Assembly: GCF_007994075.1 (NCBI RefSeq)
Contig: NZ_VIWU01000001.1
Location: 5,208,001 to 5,272,000, forward strand
DNA: 64,000 nucleotides
Source: Pseudonocardia hierapolitana
Lineage (GTDB): Bacteria > Actinomycetota > Actinomycetes > Mycobacteriales > Pseudonocardiaceae
Direction: 5' to 3'
Every line of letters begins with the position of its first letter. The first letter of the stretch is position 1. Of the stretch, positions 34,344-42,822 are shown in pieces. The notes beneath the pieces are model-generated. The model was given only the letters and a program-made list of their open reading frames with translations, did not search any database and had not been told where the DNA came from. Position numbers and translations under genes: made by a program.

Positions 34344-35722
34344 GCCGGCAGCTCGATCGTCACGACGAGGCCGGAGCCCGGCGGCGACGAGACGCGCAGA
34401 GCGCCGCCGCGGGCGGTCACCAGGCGCTCCGCGATCGGCAGGCCCAGCCCGGAGCCGCGCGCCGGACTGCCGGGGGCGCGCCAGAACCGCCTCGTCGCCT
34501 GCTGCAGCTGTTCGGCAGGCAGACCGGGACCGTCGTCGCGCACTTCGAGCAGCGCCCGCCCGTTCCCTGCGCGGAGTGCGATCTCGACGGTGGCGCCGCG
34601 ACCGGCGTATTTGACCGCGTTGTCCAGCAGCACGTCGAGCAGCTGCTCCACCTCGGAGGCTGTGCAGGCCGCTTCCACAGAGGCCGGCGTCGACGATGCC
34701 ACCCGCAGCCCGACACCGGCCTCGAGTGCAGCCGGGCGCCAGGCGTCGAGGCGCTCCGCGACGACGGCGGTGAGCTCGGCGCGGTCGCCCGGCCCTGCCC
34801 CGGCGGCGAGGGCGGTGGCCCGGCTCTCCGCCGAGGCCAGGTCGAGCAGCCCGTCGAGCAGAGCTTCGAGGCGGTCCAGCTCCACCGCCGTGGACCGGTA
34901 GGTCGCCCGCCCCGCGGCGGCGACGTGCGGGTCGAGGGTGTCGACGCGCAGCCGCAGCGCGGCGAGGGGGTTGCGCAGCTGGTGCGAGGTGTCGGCCACG
35001 AGCCTGCGCTGCTCCTCCGCGCTGGTGGCGACGGCGTCGGACATCCGGTTGAACGCCGCGGCGAGCTCGCGCAGCTCGGTGGGGCCCGCGTGCGGGGACA
35101 CGTGCGCACCCGGGTGCCCGGCCGCGACCTCGCCGACGCCCGCCGCGAGCTCCCGGATCGGGCGCAGCACCCACCGGGCCAGCAGCAGCGCGAGCGCCGC
35201 GCACGCGAGCGCGGCCAGCAGCGCCCCGAGCAGCACCGCCGTCCAGGCGGTGGCGATGTCGGCGGCCGCGGCGGCGGGCTCGGCCCGCAGGACGACCGCG
35301 CCGCCCACCTGGGTGCCGGTGCCGATCGGGCGGGCGAGCAGGATCGGGCCGGTCGACCACGGCCGCAGGCCGACCGGCCGGGCCGCAGGCTGGTTGCGCA
35401 GGGCCGCGTCCACGGCCGCGACCACGGCGGGGTCGTCGGCGCGCAGCCCTGCCTCGACGATCGCCCGGCCCGAGCGGTCGACCACGGCGACGCCCTCGCC
35501 GTAGACGGACTGGTGGGCCTGCACCTCCTGGGCGAGGGTGCCCGCCCCGGCCGGACCGGTGGCCTGCTGGGCGAGCGCAGCGAACCGGTCGAGGTCGCCC
35601 GCCCGCGTGAGCACGAACTCCTGGGTGCGGCCGGCCGCGGTGCTCTGCAGCAGCGGCACCGCGAACCCGGCGACCGCGGCCAGCGCGAACGCCGACAGCA
35701 CGACCAGCAGTCTGCGGCGCAT
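34340..35722 (-). CDS. Sensor histidine kinase with extracytoplasmic domain
   Basis: A 460-residue kinase. Helix 1 (LLVVLSAFALAAVAGFAVPLL) and a second helix near 175-195 flank an extracytoplasmic sensor of about 140 residues. A HAMP domain, the H-box ADTSHQLRNPLAALRLR, the N-box VLLDNAVKYA, the G1 box DDGPGLPA and the G2 box GSGLGLPIAE follow. The ATG overlaps the regulator stop by one base (TGATG). The co-encoded TAXI lipoprotein is a plausible partner of the extracytoplasmic domain, as seen for other kinases that use binding proteins. Confidence 0.93.
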   Translation of the reverse strand: MRRRLLVVLSAFALAAVAGFAVPLLQSTAAGRTQEFVLTRAGDLDRFAALAQQATGPAGAGTLAQEVQAHQSVYGEGVAVVDRSGRAIVEAGLRADDPAVVAAVDAALRNQPAARPVGLRPWSTGPILLARPIGTGTQVGGAVVLRAEPAAAAADIATAWTAVLLGALLAALACAALALLLARWVLRPIRELAAGVGEVAAGHPGAHVSPHAGPTELRELAAAFNRMSDAVATSAEEQRRLVADTSHQLRNPLAALRLRVDTLDPHVAAAGRATYRSTAVELDRLEALLDGLLDLASAESRATALAAGAGPGDRAELTAVVAERLDAWRPAALEAGVGLRVASSTPASVEAACTASEVEQLLDVLLDNAVKYAGRGATVEIALRAGNGRALLEVRDDGPGLPAEQLQQATRRFWRAPGSPARGSGLGLPIAERLVTARGGALRVSSPPGSGLVVTIELPA

Positions 35723-36381
35723 CAGCCGCCCAGCCGGTAGCCGAAGCCGCGGATCGTCGAGACGAGCCCGGGGCGGCCGAGCTTGCTCCGCAGCGACGCC
35801 AGGTGGACGTCAAGCGAGCGGCTCACCGCCAGGTACGCGTCGCCCCACACCTCGTCGAGCAGCTGCTGGCGGCTCACGGCCGCGCCCGGGCGGCGCGCAA
35901 GTGCGGCGAGGATGTCGAACTCCTTCGCGGTGAGCGCGACCTCCGTGCCCGCCACCGTGGCGCGGCGGGCGGTCAGGTCGACGCGCAGGTCCTCGATCTC
36001 CACGACGTCGGCCGCAGCGGCCTCAGCGGCCCGCGTGCGCCGCACCACGGCGTCGACGCGTGCCAGCAGCTCCCGCAGCCGCACCGGCTTCACGAGGTAG
36101 TCGTCGGCGCCGAGACGCAGGCCGCGCACGACGTCGCGCTCGGCGTGCCGGGCGGTCAGCACCAGCACCGGCGTGGCCGCGACGCGGCGGAGCCTGCGCA
36201 GCACGTCCATGCCGTCGCCGTCGGGCAGGCCCAGGTCCAGCAGCACGAGGTCGGCGCCCCTCAGGTGCGGCCACACGTCCGCCGCCCGCGCCACCCGATC
36301 GACCCGGTGACCGTGCGTCGCGAGCGCATCCACCACCGCCCCGGCCACGCCGTCGTCGTCCTCGACCACCAGCACGCGCAC
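35722..36381 (-). CDS. OmpR/PhoB-family response regulator
   Basis: A 219-residue regulator. The receiver has VEDDDG, the phosphoacceptor Asp in VLLDLGLPDGDG, Thr in VLTARH and Lys in LVKPVRL. The C-terminal winged helix contains VALTAKEFDILAALA and ends in STIRGFGYRLGG. It is the first gene of the operon with the kinase and TAXI protein. It is divergent from the RibD-like gene 53 bp away, so operator sites are likely in that short gap. Confidence 0.95.
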   Translation of the reverse strand: MRVLVVEDDDGVAGAVVDALATHGHRVDRVARAADVWPHLRGADLVLLDLGLPDGDGMDVLRRLRRVAATPVLVLTARHAERDVVRGLRLGADDYLVKPVRLRELLARVDAVVRRTRAAEAAAADVVEIEDLRVDLTARRATVAGTEVALTAKEFDILAALARRPGAAVSRQQLLDEVWGDAYLAVSRSLDVHLASLRSKLGRPGLVSTIRGFGYRLGG

Positions 36382-36434
36382 CGGCAGAGCGTGCCACGGA
36401 CGTTCTCGTCGGATGCACGTCCTACGGTCGGCGC

Positions 36435-37049
36435 ATGATCCGACCCCACGTGGTCGCTCATGTCGCGATCACCCTCGACGGTGCCACCACGGGCTTCGCC
36501 CCGGCCGTCGTCCGCTTCTACGAGCTGGCCGCCACATGGGCCGAGGACGTCACGTTGGCGGGCGCCGACACGATCCTCGCCCAGGAACCGGCTCTGCGGG
36601 AGGCGCCGCGCAGGCCCGCCCCCGCCGGTGCCCCGCTGCTCGCGGTGGTCGACAGCAGGGCGCGCGTGCGGGAATGGGAGGCCCTGGGCGCCGTCGGCCA
36701 CTGGTCGGGGGTCCTCGCCCTCCGCGCCGCGGCCACGCCGCCGCGCCCGCAGCAGGCGGTCCCCGAGCTGGTCGCGGGCGCCGAGCGGGTCGACCTCGCA
36801 GCGGCGCTGGCCGTGCTCGGGCAACGCCACGGCGCCCGCGTCGTGCGGGTCGACAGCGGTGGCGGGCTGATCGGCGCCCTGCTCCGGGACAACCTGCTGG
36901 ACGAGCTGAGCCTGCTCGTCCATCCCCGGCTCGCCGGGCCCGGCCAACAGGCCTGGCACGGCGCGCAGGGGCGGGCGGGCGCGTTCGAGCTGGTCGCCGC
37001 CGAAGCGCTGGAGCAGGGGCTCGTCTGGCTGCGCTACCGGGTCCCGTGA
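36435..37049 (+). CDS. RibD C-terminal/dihydrofolate reductase-like reductase
   Basis: A 204-residue Rossmann-like protein of the RibD_C family. It opens with the strand pattern HVVAHVAITLDGATTGF, contains ADTILAQEP, and has the typical VRVDSGGGLIGALLRDNLLD and ELSLLVHPRLAG segments near the NADPH site. Family members reduce pyrimidine intermediates of riboflavin synthesis or serve as stand-alone reductases. The deaminase half of RibD is absent and no riboflavin genes are close, so the specific substrate is uncertain. Confidence 0.85.
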   Translation: MIRPHVVAHVAITLDGATTGFAPAVVRFYELAATWAEDVTLAGADTILAQEPALREAPRRPAPAGAPLLAVVDSRARVREWEALGAVGHWSGVLALRAAATPPRPQQAVPELVAGAERVDLAAALAVLGQRHGARVVRVDSGGGLIGALLRDNLLDELSLLVHPRLAGPGQQAWHGAQGRAGAFELVAAEALEQGLVWLRYRVP

Positions 37050-37138
37050 TCGCCGCTCGGCGGTGAGCCCTTCTTCTCGCAGGTCCGGCGGCGCATACTG
37101 GGGTGGTCAGCCCCCGGTGACGTGGGCGGGAGGGTCTG

Positions 37139-37579
37139 ATGGCCGTGGACATGTGGGTCATCTGGGTGATCGCTGCAGTGGGTCTCATCGTCCTGGAGAT
37201 CTTCACGCTCACCGCTGCGGTGGGAATCCTCGGTGGTGCGGCCTTGATCACGGCGCTGGCCGCGGCGCTCGGGTTGCCGGTGCCGGTGCAGCTGGTCGTG
37301 TTCTCCGGCGCCGCCGTTGCCGGGGTCGGGTTGCTCGGCCCGGTCGCGCGACGCCATCTGACGGGGCCCCGCGGTGGCACCGCGTTCGGGCTGGACGCGC
37401 TGGTCGGCAAGCCGGGGTACGTCATCCAGGAGGTCACCGGGCGGGACGGGCGCGTCCGGATCGGCGGCGAGGAGTGGACCGCGCGGGCGATGGACGACTC
37501 CGTCGTCATCCCGACCGGCACCACGGTCGACGTCCTCCAGATCGACGGCGCCACCGCCGTCGTCTACCCCAGGGAGTGA
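37139..37579 (+). CDS. NfeD-family membrane protein
   Basis: A 146-residue protein. Two or three N-terminal helices (WVIWVIAAVGLIVLEIFTLT and following) precede a C-terminal OB-fold (about 85-146: GKPGYVIQEVTGRDGRVRIG, then GTTVDVLQIDGATAVVYP), which is the short NfeD form without the protease domain. NfeD proteins partner SPFH/stomatin proteins in membrane microdomains, and the next gene encodes one. A GGAGGG site precedes ATG 37139. The stop is 2 bp before the SPFH start. Confidence 0.92.
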   Translation: MAVDMWVIWVIAAVGLIVLEIFTLTAAVGILGGAALITALAAALGLPVPVQLVVFSGAAVAGVGLLGPVARRHLTGPRGGTAFGLDALVGKPGYVIQEVTGRDGRVRIGGEEWTARAMDDSVVIPTGTTVDVLQIDGATAVVYPRE

Positions 37580-37581
37580 CC

Positions 37582-38637
37582 ATGACCATGGACCTGGCCC
37601 TGATGGTCGTCGGGCTGCTCGTCGCGCTGATCGCCGTCATCACCGTGATCAAGGCCGTGCGGATCGTGCCGCAGGCGCGGGCGCGCAACGTCGAGCGGCT
37701 CGGCCGCTACCAGCGCACGCTGCAACCCGGCCTCAACTTCGTGATCCCCTACATCGACCGCGTCTACCCCATGATCGACCTGCGGGAGCAGGTCGTGTCC
37801 TTCCGCCCGCAGCCGGTGATCACCGAGGACAACCTGGTCGTCGAGATCGACACCGTCCTCTACTTCCAGGTCACCGACCCGCGCGCCGCGGCGTACGAGA
37901 TCGCCAGCTACCTGCAGGCGGTCGAGCAGCTCACGGTCACCACGCTGCGCAACGTGGTCGGCTCGATGGACCTGGAGGTCACGCTCACGTCGCGGGACCG
38001 GATCAACAGCCTGCTGCGCGGTGTGCTGGACGAGGCCACGGGCAAGTGGGGCCTGCGCGTCAACCGCGTGGAGATCAAGGCCATCGACCCGCCGAAGACC
38101 ATCAAGGACGCGATGGAGAAGCAGATGCGCGCCGAGCGGGACAAGCGCGCCGCCATCCTGTCCGCCGAGGGCCAGCGGCAGTCGCAGATCCTCACCGCGC
38201 AGGGCGACAAGCAGGGCGCGATCCTGCGCGCCGAAGGGGACCGGGCCGCCGCGATCCTCAAGGCCGAGGGGCAGTCAAGGGCGATCGACGAGGTGTTCCA
38301 GGCGGTGCACCGCAACGACCCCGACCCGAAGCTGCTCGCCTACCAGTACCTGCAGGTGCTGCCGCAGCTCGCGCAGGGCGAGGGCAACACGTTCTGGGTG
38401 ATCCCCAGCGAGGTCACCTCCGCGCTGCAGGGCGTCTCGCGGGCTTTCACCGAGAACGTCCCGCGCTCGCCCGCCACCCGCGACGGTACGGCGTCCGACG
38501 AGCTGGCGGCGATCGCCGCCGAGGACGCCGCGCAGGCCGAGGAGGCAGCCGCCGAGGCGGTCGCCGACGCGGCCGTGCCCGACGGCAGGCCGCACACCAA
38601 CGGCGGGCCTCCCCGGCCGGCGCCGACCAGCGACTAG
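37582..38637 (+). CDS. SPFH/band 7 (stomatin-like) protein
   Basis: A 351-residue protein. One N-terminal helix (LALMVVGLLVALIAVITVI) anchors it. The band 7 domain spans about 25-190 (ERLGRYQRTLQPGLNFVIPY, then EIDTVLYFQVTDPRAAAYEI), followed by a long coiled coil with repeated A-E-G/Q units (ILSAEGQRQSQILTAQGDKQ and onward). The C-terminal 60 residues are Ala/Glu-rich and disordered. It forms membrane scaffolds with NfeD, and QmcA is the nearest well-known relative. Its TAG overlaps the GTG of the next gene by one base. Confidence 0.94.
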   Translation: MTMDLALMVVGLLVALIAVITVIKAVRIVPQARARNVERLGRYQRTLQPGLNFVIPYIDRVYPMIDLREQVVSFRPQPVITEDNLVVEIDTVLYFQVTDPRAAAYEIASYLQAVEQLTVTTLRNVVGSMDLEVTLTSRDRINSLLRGVLDEATGKWGLRVNRVEIKAIDPPKTIKDAMEKQMRAERDKRAAILSAEGQRQSQILTAQGDKQGAILRAEGDRAAAILKAEGQSRAIDEVFQAVHRNDPDPKLLAYQYLQVLPQLAQGEGNTFWVIPSEVTSALQGVSRAFTENVPRSPATRDGTASDELAAIAAEDAAQAEEAAAEAVADAAVPDGRPHTNGGPPRPAPTSD

Positions 38638-39587
38638 TGCCCCGCGCCGTGCGGGAGCCGAGGCCCGCCCGGCGTGTGATCACCCGGGTACTGACCCGGG
38701 CGTGGGACGACGACGTGCTCGGCCAGTCCGCGTCGGCCGCGTTCTGGCAGACGCTCTCGCTGCCCCCGTTGCTGCTCGGGCTGTTCGGGCTGCTCGGGTA
38801 CGCGGAGCTCTGGTTCGGCCCGGACACGGTCGTCGCCGTGCAGGAGTGGATCATTCGGACCAGCGGTGGCGTGTTCAGCCGCAACGCGATGGACGAGATC
38901 ATCGCCCCCACCGTGGACGAGATCCTCACGACCGCCCGGGGTGAGGTCGTCTCGATCGGGTTCGTGCTGAGCTTCTGGTCGGGCTCCTCGGCGATGGCGA
39001 CGTTCGTCGACGCGATCACCCGCGCCCACGACCAGTACCCGGTGCGCGGCTGGGTCTGGCAGCGCACCCTCGCGATCCTGCTCTACCTGGCGGGCCTCGC
39101 CGTCGGCATCGTGCTGCTGCCGGTCGCGGCACTGGGCCCCGACCGCCTGTTGCCGCTGCTGCCCGACGTGGTCGAGCCGGCGGCTCGGACGGTGGTGAAC
39201 GTCGTCTACTACCCGGTGGTCGTCGTGGTGCTGGTGCTGGCGCTCACCACGTTGTACCGGATCGCGCTGCCTTTCAAGCCGCCGTGGCACCGCGGCCTAC
39301 CCGGGGCGGTGCTGGCCGCCGCCGTGTTCCTGGTGGGCGCCACCGGCCTGCGGCTGTACCTCGACTGGATCACGAGCACCGGCTACACGTACGGAGCGCT
39401 CGCGGCGCCGATCGCGTTCCTGCTCGGCATGTACTTCATCGCGCTCGCGGTGATCCTCGGCGCGTACCTCAACGCGGCGGTCCAGACGGTCCGGCCGGCT
39501 CCACTGCGCCGACGTGGCCGCCCGGTCACGGGTGTCACGGCCGAGGTTCCCGCCCAGGTGGCGCCCCCACCCACCGCAGGTCCCTGA
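38637..39587 (+). CDS. YihY/BrkB-family membrane protein
   Basis: A 316-residue polytopic protein with about six helices. The first cytoplasmic stretch has the YihY-like pattern RAWDDDVLGQSASAAFWQTL, and a central stretch reads GFVLSFWSGSSAMATFVDAI. YihY proteins have no settled function; the old RNase BN label is not supported. GTG 38637 overlaps the SPFH stop (TAGTG), so this is a third member of the NfeD-SPFH operon. A large palindrome follows the stop. Confidence 0.85.
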   Translation: MPRAVREPRPARRVITRVLTRAWDDDVLGQSASAAFWQTLSLPPLLLGLFGLLGYAELWFGPDTVVAVQEWIIRTSGGVFSRNAMDEIIAPTVDEILTTARGEVVSIGFVLSFWSGSSAMATFVDAITRAHDQYPVRGWVWQRTLAILLYLAGLAVGIVLLPVAALGPDRLLPLLPDVVEPAARTVVNVVYYPVVVVVLVLALTTLYRIALPFKPPWHRGLPGAVLAAAVFLVGATGLRLYLDWITSTGYTYGALAAPIAFLLGMYFIALAVILGAYLNAAVQTVRPAPLRRRGRPVTGVTAEVPAQVAPPPTAGP

Positions 39588-39594
39588 CAAGGCG

Positions 39595-39664
39595 ACTTCA
39601 CAAAGCCGGTGCGGACTTCACACAGGGCCGGCCCTGTGTGAAGTCCGCACCGGGTCTGTGAAGT
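39595..39664. terminator. 70-bp inverted repeat with a perfect 48-bp palindrome
   Basis: Bases 39606-39629 and 39630-39653 are perfect inverted complements with no loop (24 + 24 bp, centre GGCC). After 3-base interruptions on each side, ACTTCACA (39595-39602) and TGTGAAGT (39657-39664) extend the symmetry. The motif GACTTCACA recurs within each arm. It fills the gap between two convergent operons (stops at 39587 and 39667), so it most likely acts as a bidirectional terminator. Its perfection also suggests a mobile or repeated intergenic element. Confidence 0.8.
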
Positions 39665-39666
39665 GC

Positions 39667-41058
39667 TTACTTCTTCGGGTCGATCGGGTGCGGGTGCTCG
39701 CGGCTGTCGTCCAGGTGCGACGGGTCGAACTCCACCCGGCCCACCACCAGGTGGTTGACCAGCCACAGCACCAGGCCCACCACCAGCAGGATGCCCGCGA
39801 TGAGGAACTGGATCATCGGGCGGCCCGACAGCGGCGTGGCGAGGAAGCCGCACAGGAACACGCCGAGCACCGGCGCCCAGGTCGGGGCGCGGAAGTGCTT
39901 GTGCTCGACCGTCTTCTTGCGCAGCACGAGCACCGCGATGTTGACGATCGTGAACACGGCGAGCAGGAGCAGCGCGGTGGTGCCACCCAGCACGCTCAGG
40001 TCGACGCTGACCACCAGGATGTACGCGATCACGCTGCTGAACACGATCGACACCCACGGGGTGCGGCGGGTGGGGTGCACGGTGGCGAACACGCTCGGGA
40101 GGACCCGCTCGTTGGCCATGCCGTAGAGCAGCCGGCTCGCCATCAGCATGTTGATCAGGGCGGAGTTGATCACGGCGAGCAGACCGATCGCCGCGAACAG
40201 TTGCAGCGGGAATCCGGGCGCGCTGACCTCAAGCACCGTGAGCAGAGCGCCGCTCCCGGCCTCTGCCAGGTCGGCCGCCGGGACCAGCATCGAGGAGATG
40301 ACCGCGACGACCACGTAGATGGTGCCCGCGACGGCCATGCCGAGCAGCATCGCGCGCGGGAAGATCTTCACCGGGTCCTTGGTCTCCTCGGCCATGTTCA
40401 CGGAGTCCTCGAACCCGACCATGGCGAAGAACGCGAGCGAGACGGCCGTGGTGATCGCCAGGAACGGCCCCGTCTCACCGGTGTTGATCTCGACGAGGCG
40501 GGCGGGTTCGCCCTGGCCACCACCGATGGCCCAGAGACCGGCGATGATGATGATCGCGAGCCCGGTCACCTCGATGCAGGTGAGCAGCACGTTCGCCTTG
40601 ACCGACTCGCCCACGCCGCGGAAGTTGATGATCGCGAGCCCCGCGACGAACACCAGCGCGACGAGCCACAGCGGCAGCACGGCGAACTGCTTGAGGTAGG
40701 TGTCACCGAACGCCTTGGCCGCCGATGCCGCCGACGTCACGCCCGAACACATCACCGTGAACGTGACCATGAACGTCAGGAACTGGACGCCGAATGCGCG
40801 GTGCGTGTACAGCGCCGCCCCACCCGCACCCGGGTATTTCCCGACGAGCTCCAGATAGCTGAACGCGGTCAGGAACGCGACCACGAACGCGCCGAGGAAC
40901 GGCACCCACAGGGCGCCGCCGATCACGGAGGCCACCGAACCGGTCAGGGCGTAGATCCCCGTGCCGAGGATGTCGCCGATGACGAAGAAGAGCAGGAGTC
41001 CGGGGCCGATGGCTCGCTTGAGTTCGGGTTGGGCTTGGGCCGGGGCTGAGTCCACCAT
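39667..41058 (-). CDS. APC-family amino acid/amine permease
   Basis: A 463-residue transporter with about twelve helices. Helix 1 contains the broken substrate-site motif GPGLLLFFVIGDILGTGIYA, and VGFEDSVNMAEETKDP matches the cytoplasmic loop after helix 6 in APC proteins. It imports or exchanges amino acids or amines. The last residues are His/Pro/Lys-rich. ATG 41058 lies inside the reading frame of the upstream PfpI-like gene, overlapping it by 115 bp in another frame. No later Met would preserve helix 1. Confidence 0.9.
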   Translation of the reverse strand: MVDSAPAQAQPELKRAIGPGLLLFFVIGDILGTGIYALTGSVASVIGGALWVPFLGAFVVAFLTAFSYLELVGKYPGAGGAALYTHRAFGVQFLTFMVTFTVMCSGVTSAASAAKAFGDTYLKQFAVLPLWLVALVFVAGLAIINFRGVGESVKANVLLTCIEVTGLAIIIIAGLWAIGGGQGEPARLVEINTGETGPFLAITTAVSLAFFAMVGFEDSVNMAEETKDPVKIFPRAMLLGMAVAGTIYVVVAVISSMLVPAADLAEAGSGALLTVLEVSAPGFPLQLFAAIGLLAVINSALINMLMASRLLYGMANERVLPSVFATVHPTRRTPWVSIVFSSVIAYILVVSVDLSVLGGTTALLLLAVFTIVNIAVLVLRKKTVEHKHFRAPTWAPVLGVFLCGFLATPLSGRPMIQFLIAGILLVVGLVLWLVNHLVVGRVEFDPSHLDDSREHPHPIDPKK

Positions 41059-42380
41059 GGCGAGTGAGTGTGATGGCTGCCACCACGCCGGTCGAGGATC
41101 TTGGTGATGATTTGATGTAACAGCAACCCGGGCAGGGCGAGCACGACCAGCACGATGGTCGGGCCCCACGGCCAGGCGGGCCCGTCGAGTGGGAGGCCAT
41201 CGATCGGCAGCTCGAGCGCCTTCGCCACCCACCGTGCGGTCGCGGTGTCCGTGCTGCGGGCCAGGTCGGTCACCGTCGCGTCGAAGGCGAAGCCGGAGCG
41301 GCCGTGCAGGTGCTCCGGCGCCGGGCCCCCGGCCACCGGCTCGACAGCGTGATCCCCGGGCACGATCAGGCGGTCGAGCCGCGGCGCCGCGCTCGCCAGA
41401 TCGGCGCGGGGCAGGAAGGTCAGGCCGTGCCGGGAGCGGACCGGGCCGCCGTCGGTGGTGACGGCGAGGGTCCGCGTGGCCAGCGACCGGGCCTGCGTGT
41501 TGAACACCGAGGCGAGCTCGATCTCGCCGACGCCGTCGGTGAGCGCCACGCCGACCGTCGGCGGGTCGAGGCGGAAGCCGGCGTTCAGGATCGCGGCTGG
41601 GTCGGGCAGCGGGAGGCCCGTGTACGCGGAGGCGCCCGAACCGTGGTGCCGCCAGCCGACCGCGGCGGCGGCGTCGCGGGCGGCGGCCGGCCCCAGCAGC
41701 CGCTCCACGACGTGCAGCGTGCCGTCGACGCCGGACAGGATGCCCGCGGTGCTGACGACGTCCCCGTCGTCGACGAAGCGCTGCCCGGGCGCCCATCGGA
41801 CCTGCGGGTACGCCGTCCGCATACCGCGCAGCTGCATCCAGTGGGCGGCCGCGGGCCGGTCGTCGAGCAGCCCGGCGGACGCGAGCACGCCCGACCCGTT
41901 GCAGATGGACAGCAGCTGTGCACCGCGGCCGGCCTGTGCGCGCACCCATTCCGTGACGGGGGCGGTGGTCGGCTCGCCGAGGTCGGGCAACGCCGGGACG
42001 ACGACGAGGGCCGGGGCGGCCAGACCTGCGAGCTCGTCGAACGTGAGGTCGGGGACGAGGTCGAGCCCGCCGGTCAGCGGGACCGGCCGCCGCTGAGGCG
42101 CGACGGTGTAGACGTTGAACCGGTCCGTCGCGGCGAGGATCTCGTACGGCGCGAGCGTGTCGGAGACCTCCGCGCCGAGCGCGCCCACGACGACCACGGC
42201 GGTCGGCTTGGCCGGATCGTGCCGGACCGGCGCGGCCGCGGGGACGGTCCGCTCCGGTCCGGGTGCGTAGTAGGCGCCGAAGGCCGCTGACGCGGAGACG
42301 GCCGCGAACCCCGCGGGCAGCGCCAGGACGGCGACCAGCAGGGCGAGCGCACGGGCAGCACGAGGGAGGAAGCCGCTCAT
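40944..42380 (-). CDS. Membrane-anchored DJ-1/PfpI (GATase1-like) protein
   Basis: A 478-residue protein. A signal/anchor helix (ALALLVAVLALPAGFAAVSA) is followed by a DJ-1/PfpI domain near 60-230, with the nucleophile elbow LLSICNGSGVLASAG (Cys) and a GDVVSTAGILSGVDG segment typical of AraC-regulator-type amidotransferase folds. A second, diverged repeat of the fold runs to about 400, and a helix near WPWGPTIVLVVLALPGLLLH follows. The last ~40 residues (Pro/Ser-rich) read through the start of the APC gene and look non-natural, so a frameshift near 41050-41100 is possible. Its start is 1 bp from the stop of the small membrane gene. Confidence 0.75.
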   Translation of the reverse strand: MSGFLPRAARALALLVAVLALPAGFAAVSASAAFGAYYAPGPERTVPAAAPVRHDPAKPTAVVVVGALGAEVSDTLAPYEILAATDRFNVYTVAPQRRPVPLTGGLDLVPDLTFDELAGLAAPALVVVPALPDLGEPTTAPVTEWVRAQAGRGAQLLSICNGSGVLASAGLLDDRPAAAHWMQLRGMRTAYPQVRWAPGQRFVDDGDVVSTAGILSGVDGTLHVVERLLGPAAARDAAAAVGWRHHGSGASAYTGLPLPDPAAILNAGFRLDPPTVGVALTDGVGEIELASVFNTQARSLATRTLAVTTDGGPVRSRHGLTFLPRADLASAAPRLDRLIVPGDHAVEPVAGGPAPEHLHGRSGFAFDATVTDLARSTDTATARWVAKALELPIDGLPLDGPAWPWGPTIVLVVLALPGLLLHQIITKILDRRGGSHHTHSPWWTQPRPKPNPNSSEPSAPDSCSSSSSATSSARGSTP

Positions 42381-42381
42381 C

Positions 42382-42777
42382 TCAGTGCCAGTAGTCGGCG
42401 CGGCGCCACAGCATGACGGCCAGCATCAGCGGAAACATGATCACGTGGGCGGCGACCATGACGGTCGTCCCGGAGATCGCGCCCAACCAGTACGGGACCA
42501 GCAGCACGACGAACGGCAGGAACATCGACGCGCTCATCTCGGCGGTCCGCGGCCACGAGTGGCGCCGGATGCGCATCCACAGCGCCATGGCGATCGTCAT
42601 GTCGACGGCCATCGTCATCGCGTTCAGGTCCGGCCGGACGACCCAGTCGGCGGGCCAGAGCGGCCCGAGCGCCACCATGCCGACGATCATGGCGACGACC
42701 ATCTCGAGGTAGTGGGCGACGAAGCGGACCAGCTTGCGCGTGTTGCTGCGGGTGGAGTGGGTGTGCGTGGTTGTCAT
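42382..42777 (-). CDS. Small polytopic membrane protein of unknown function
   Basis: A 131-residue protein with about four helices, rich in Met and Trp (EMVVAMIVGMVALGPLW, then MTMAVDMTIAMALWMRIRRH and a helix over MVAAHVIMFPLMLAVML). The N-terminus is His/Thr-rich (MTTTHTHSTRSNTRK). I do not recognise a named family. It heads an operon with the PfpI-like protein and the APC permease. GTCATGAC repeats lie 45-80 bp upstream. Confidence 0.75.
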   Translation of the reverse strand: MTTTHTHSTRSNTRKLVRFVAHYLEMVVAMIVGMVALGPLWPADWVVRPDLNAMTMAVDMTIAMALWMRIRRHSWPRTAEMSASMFLPFVVLLVPYWLGAISGTTVMVAAHVIMFPLMLAVMLWRRADYWH

Positions 42778-42822
42778 GGCGGAAAGGGTCCGCGCGCGGG
42801 GCCGCCCTGCCAGGTGCCGGAA

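Noticed and set aside
32340..34901. 853-residue open frame on the plus strand
   Set aside because: It is antisense to the NRAMP-like, TAXI and kinase genes and spans their intergenic gaps, which a real gene opposite three conserved genes would not do.
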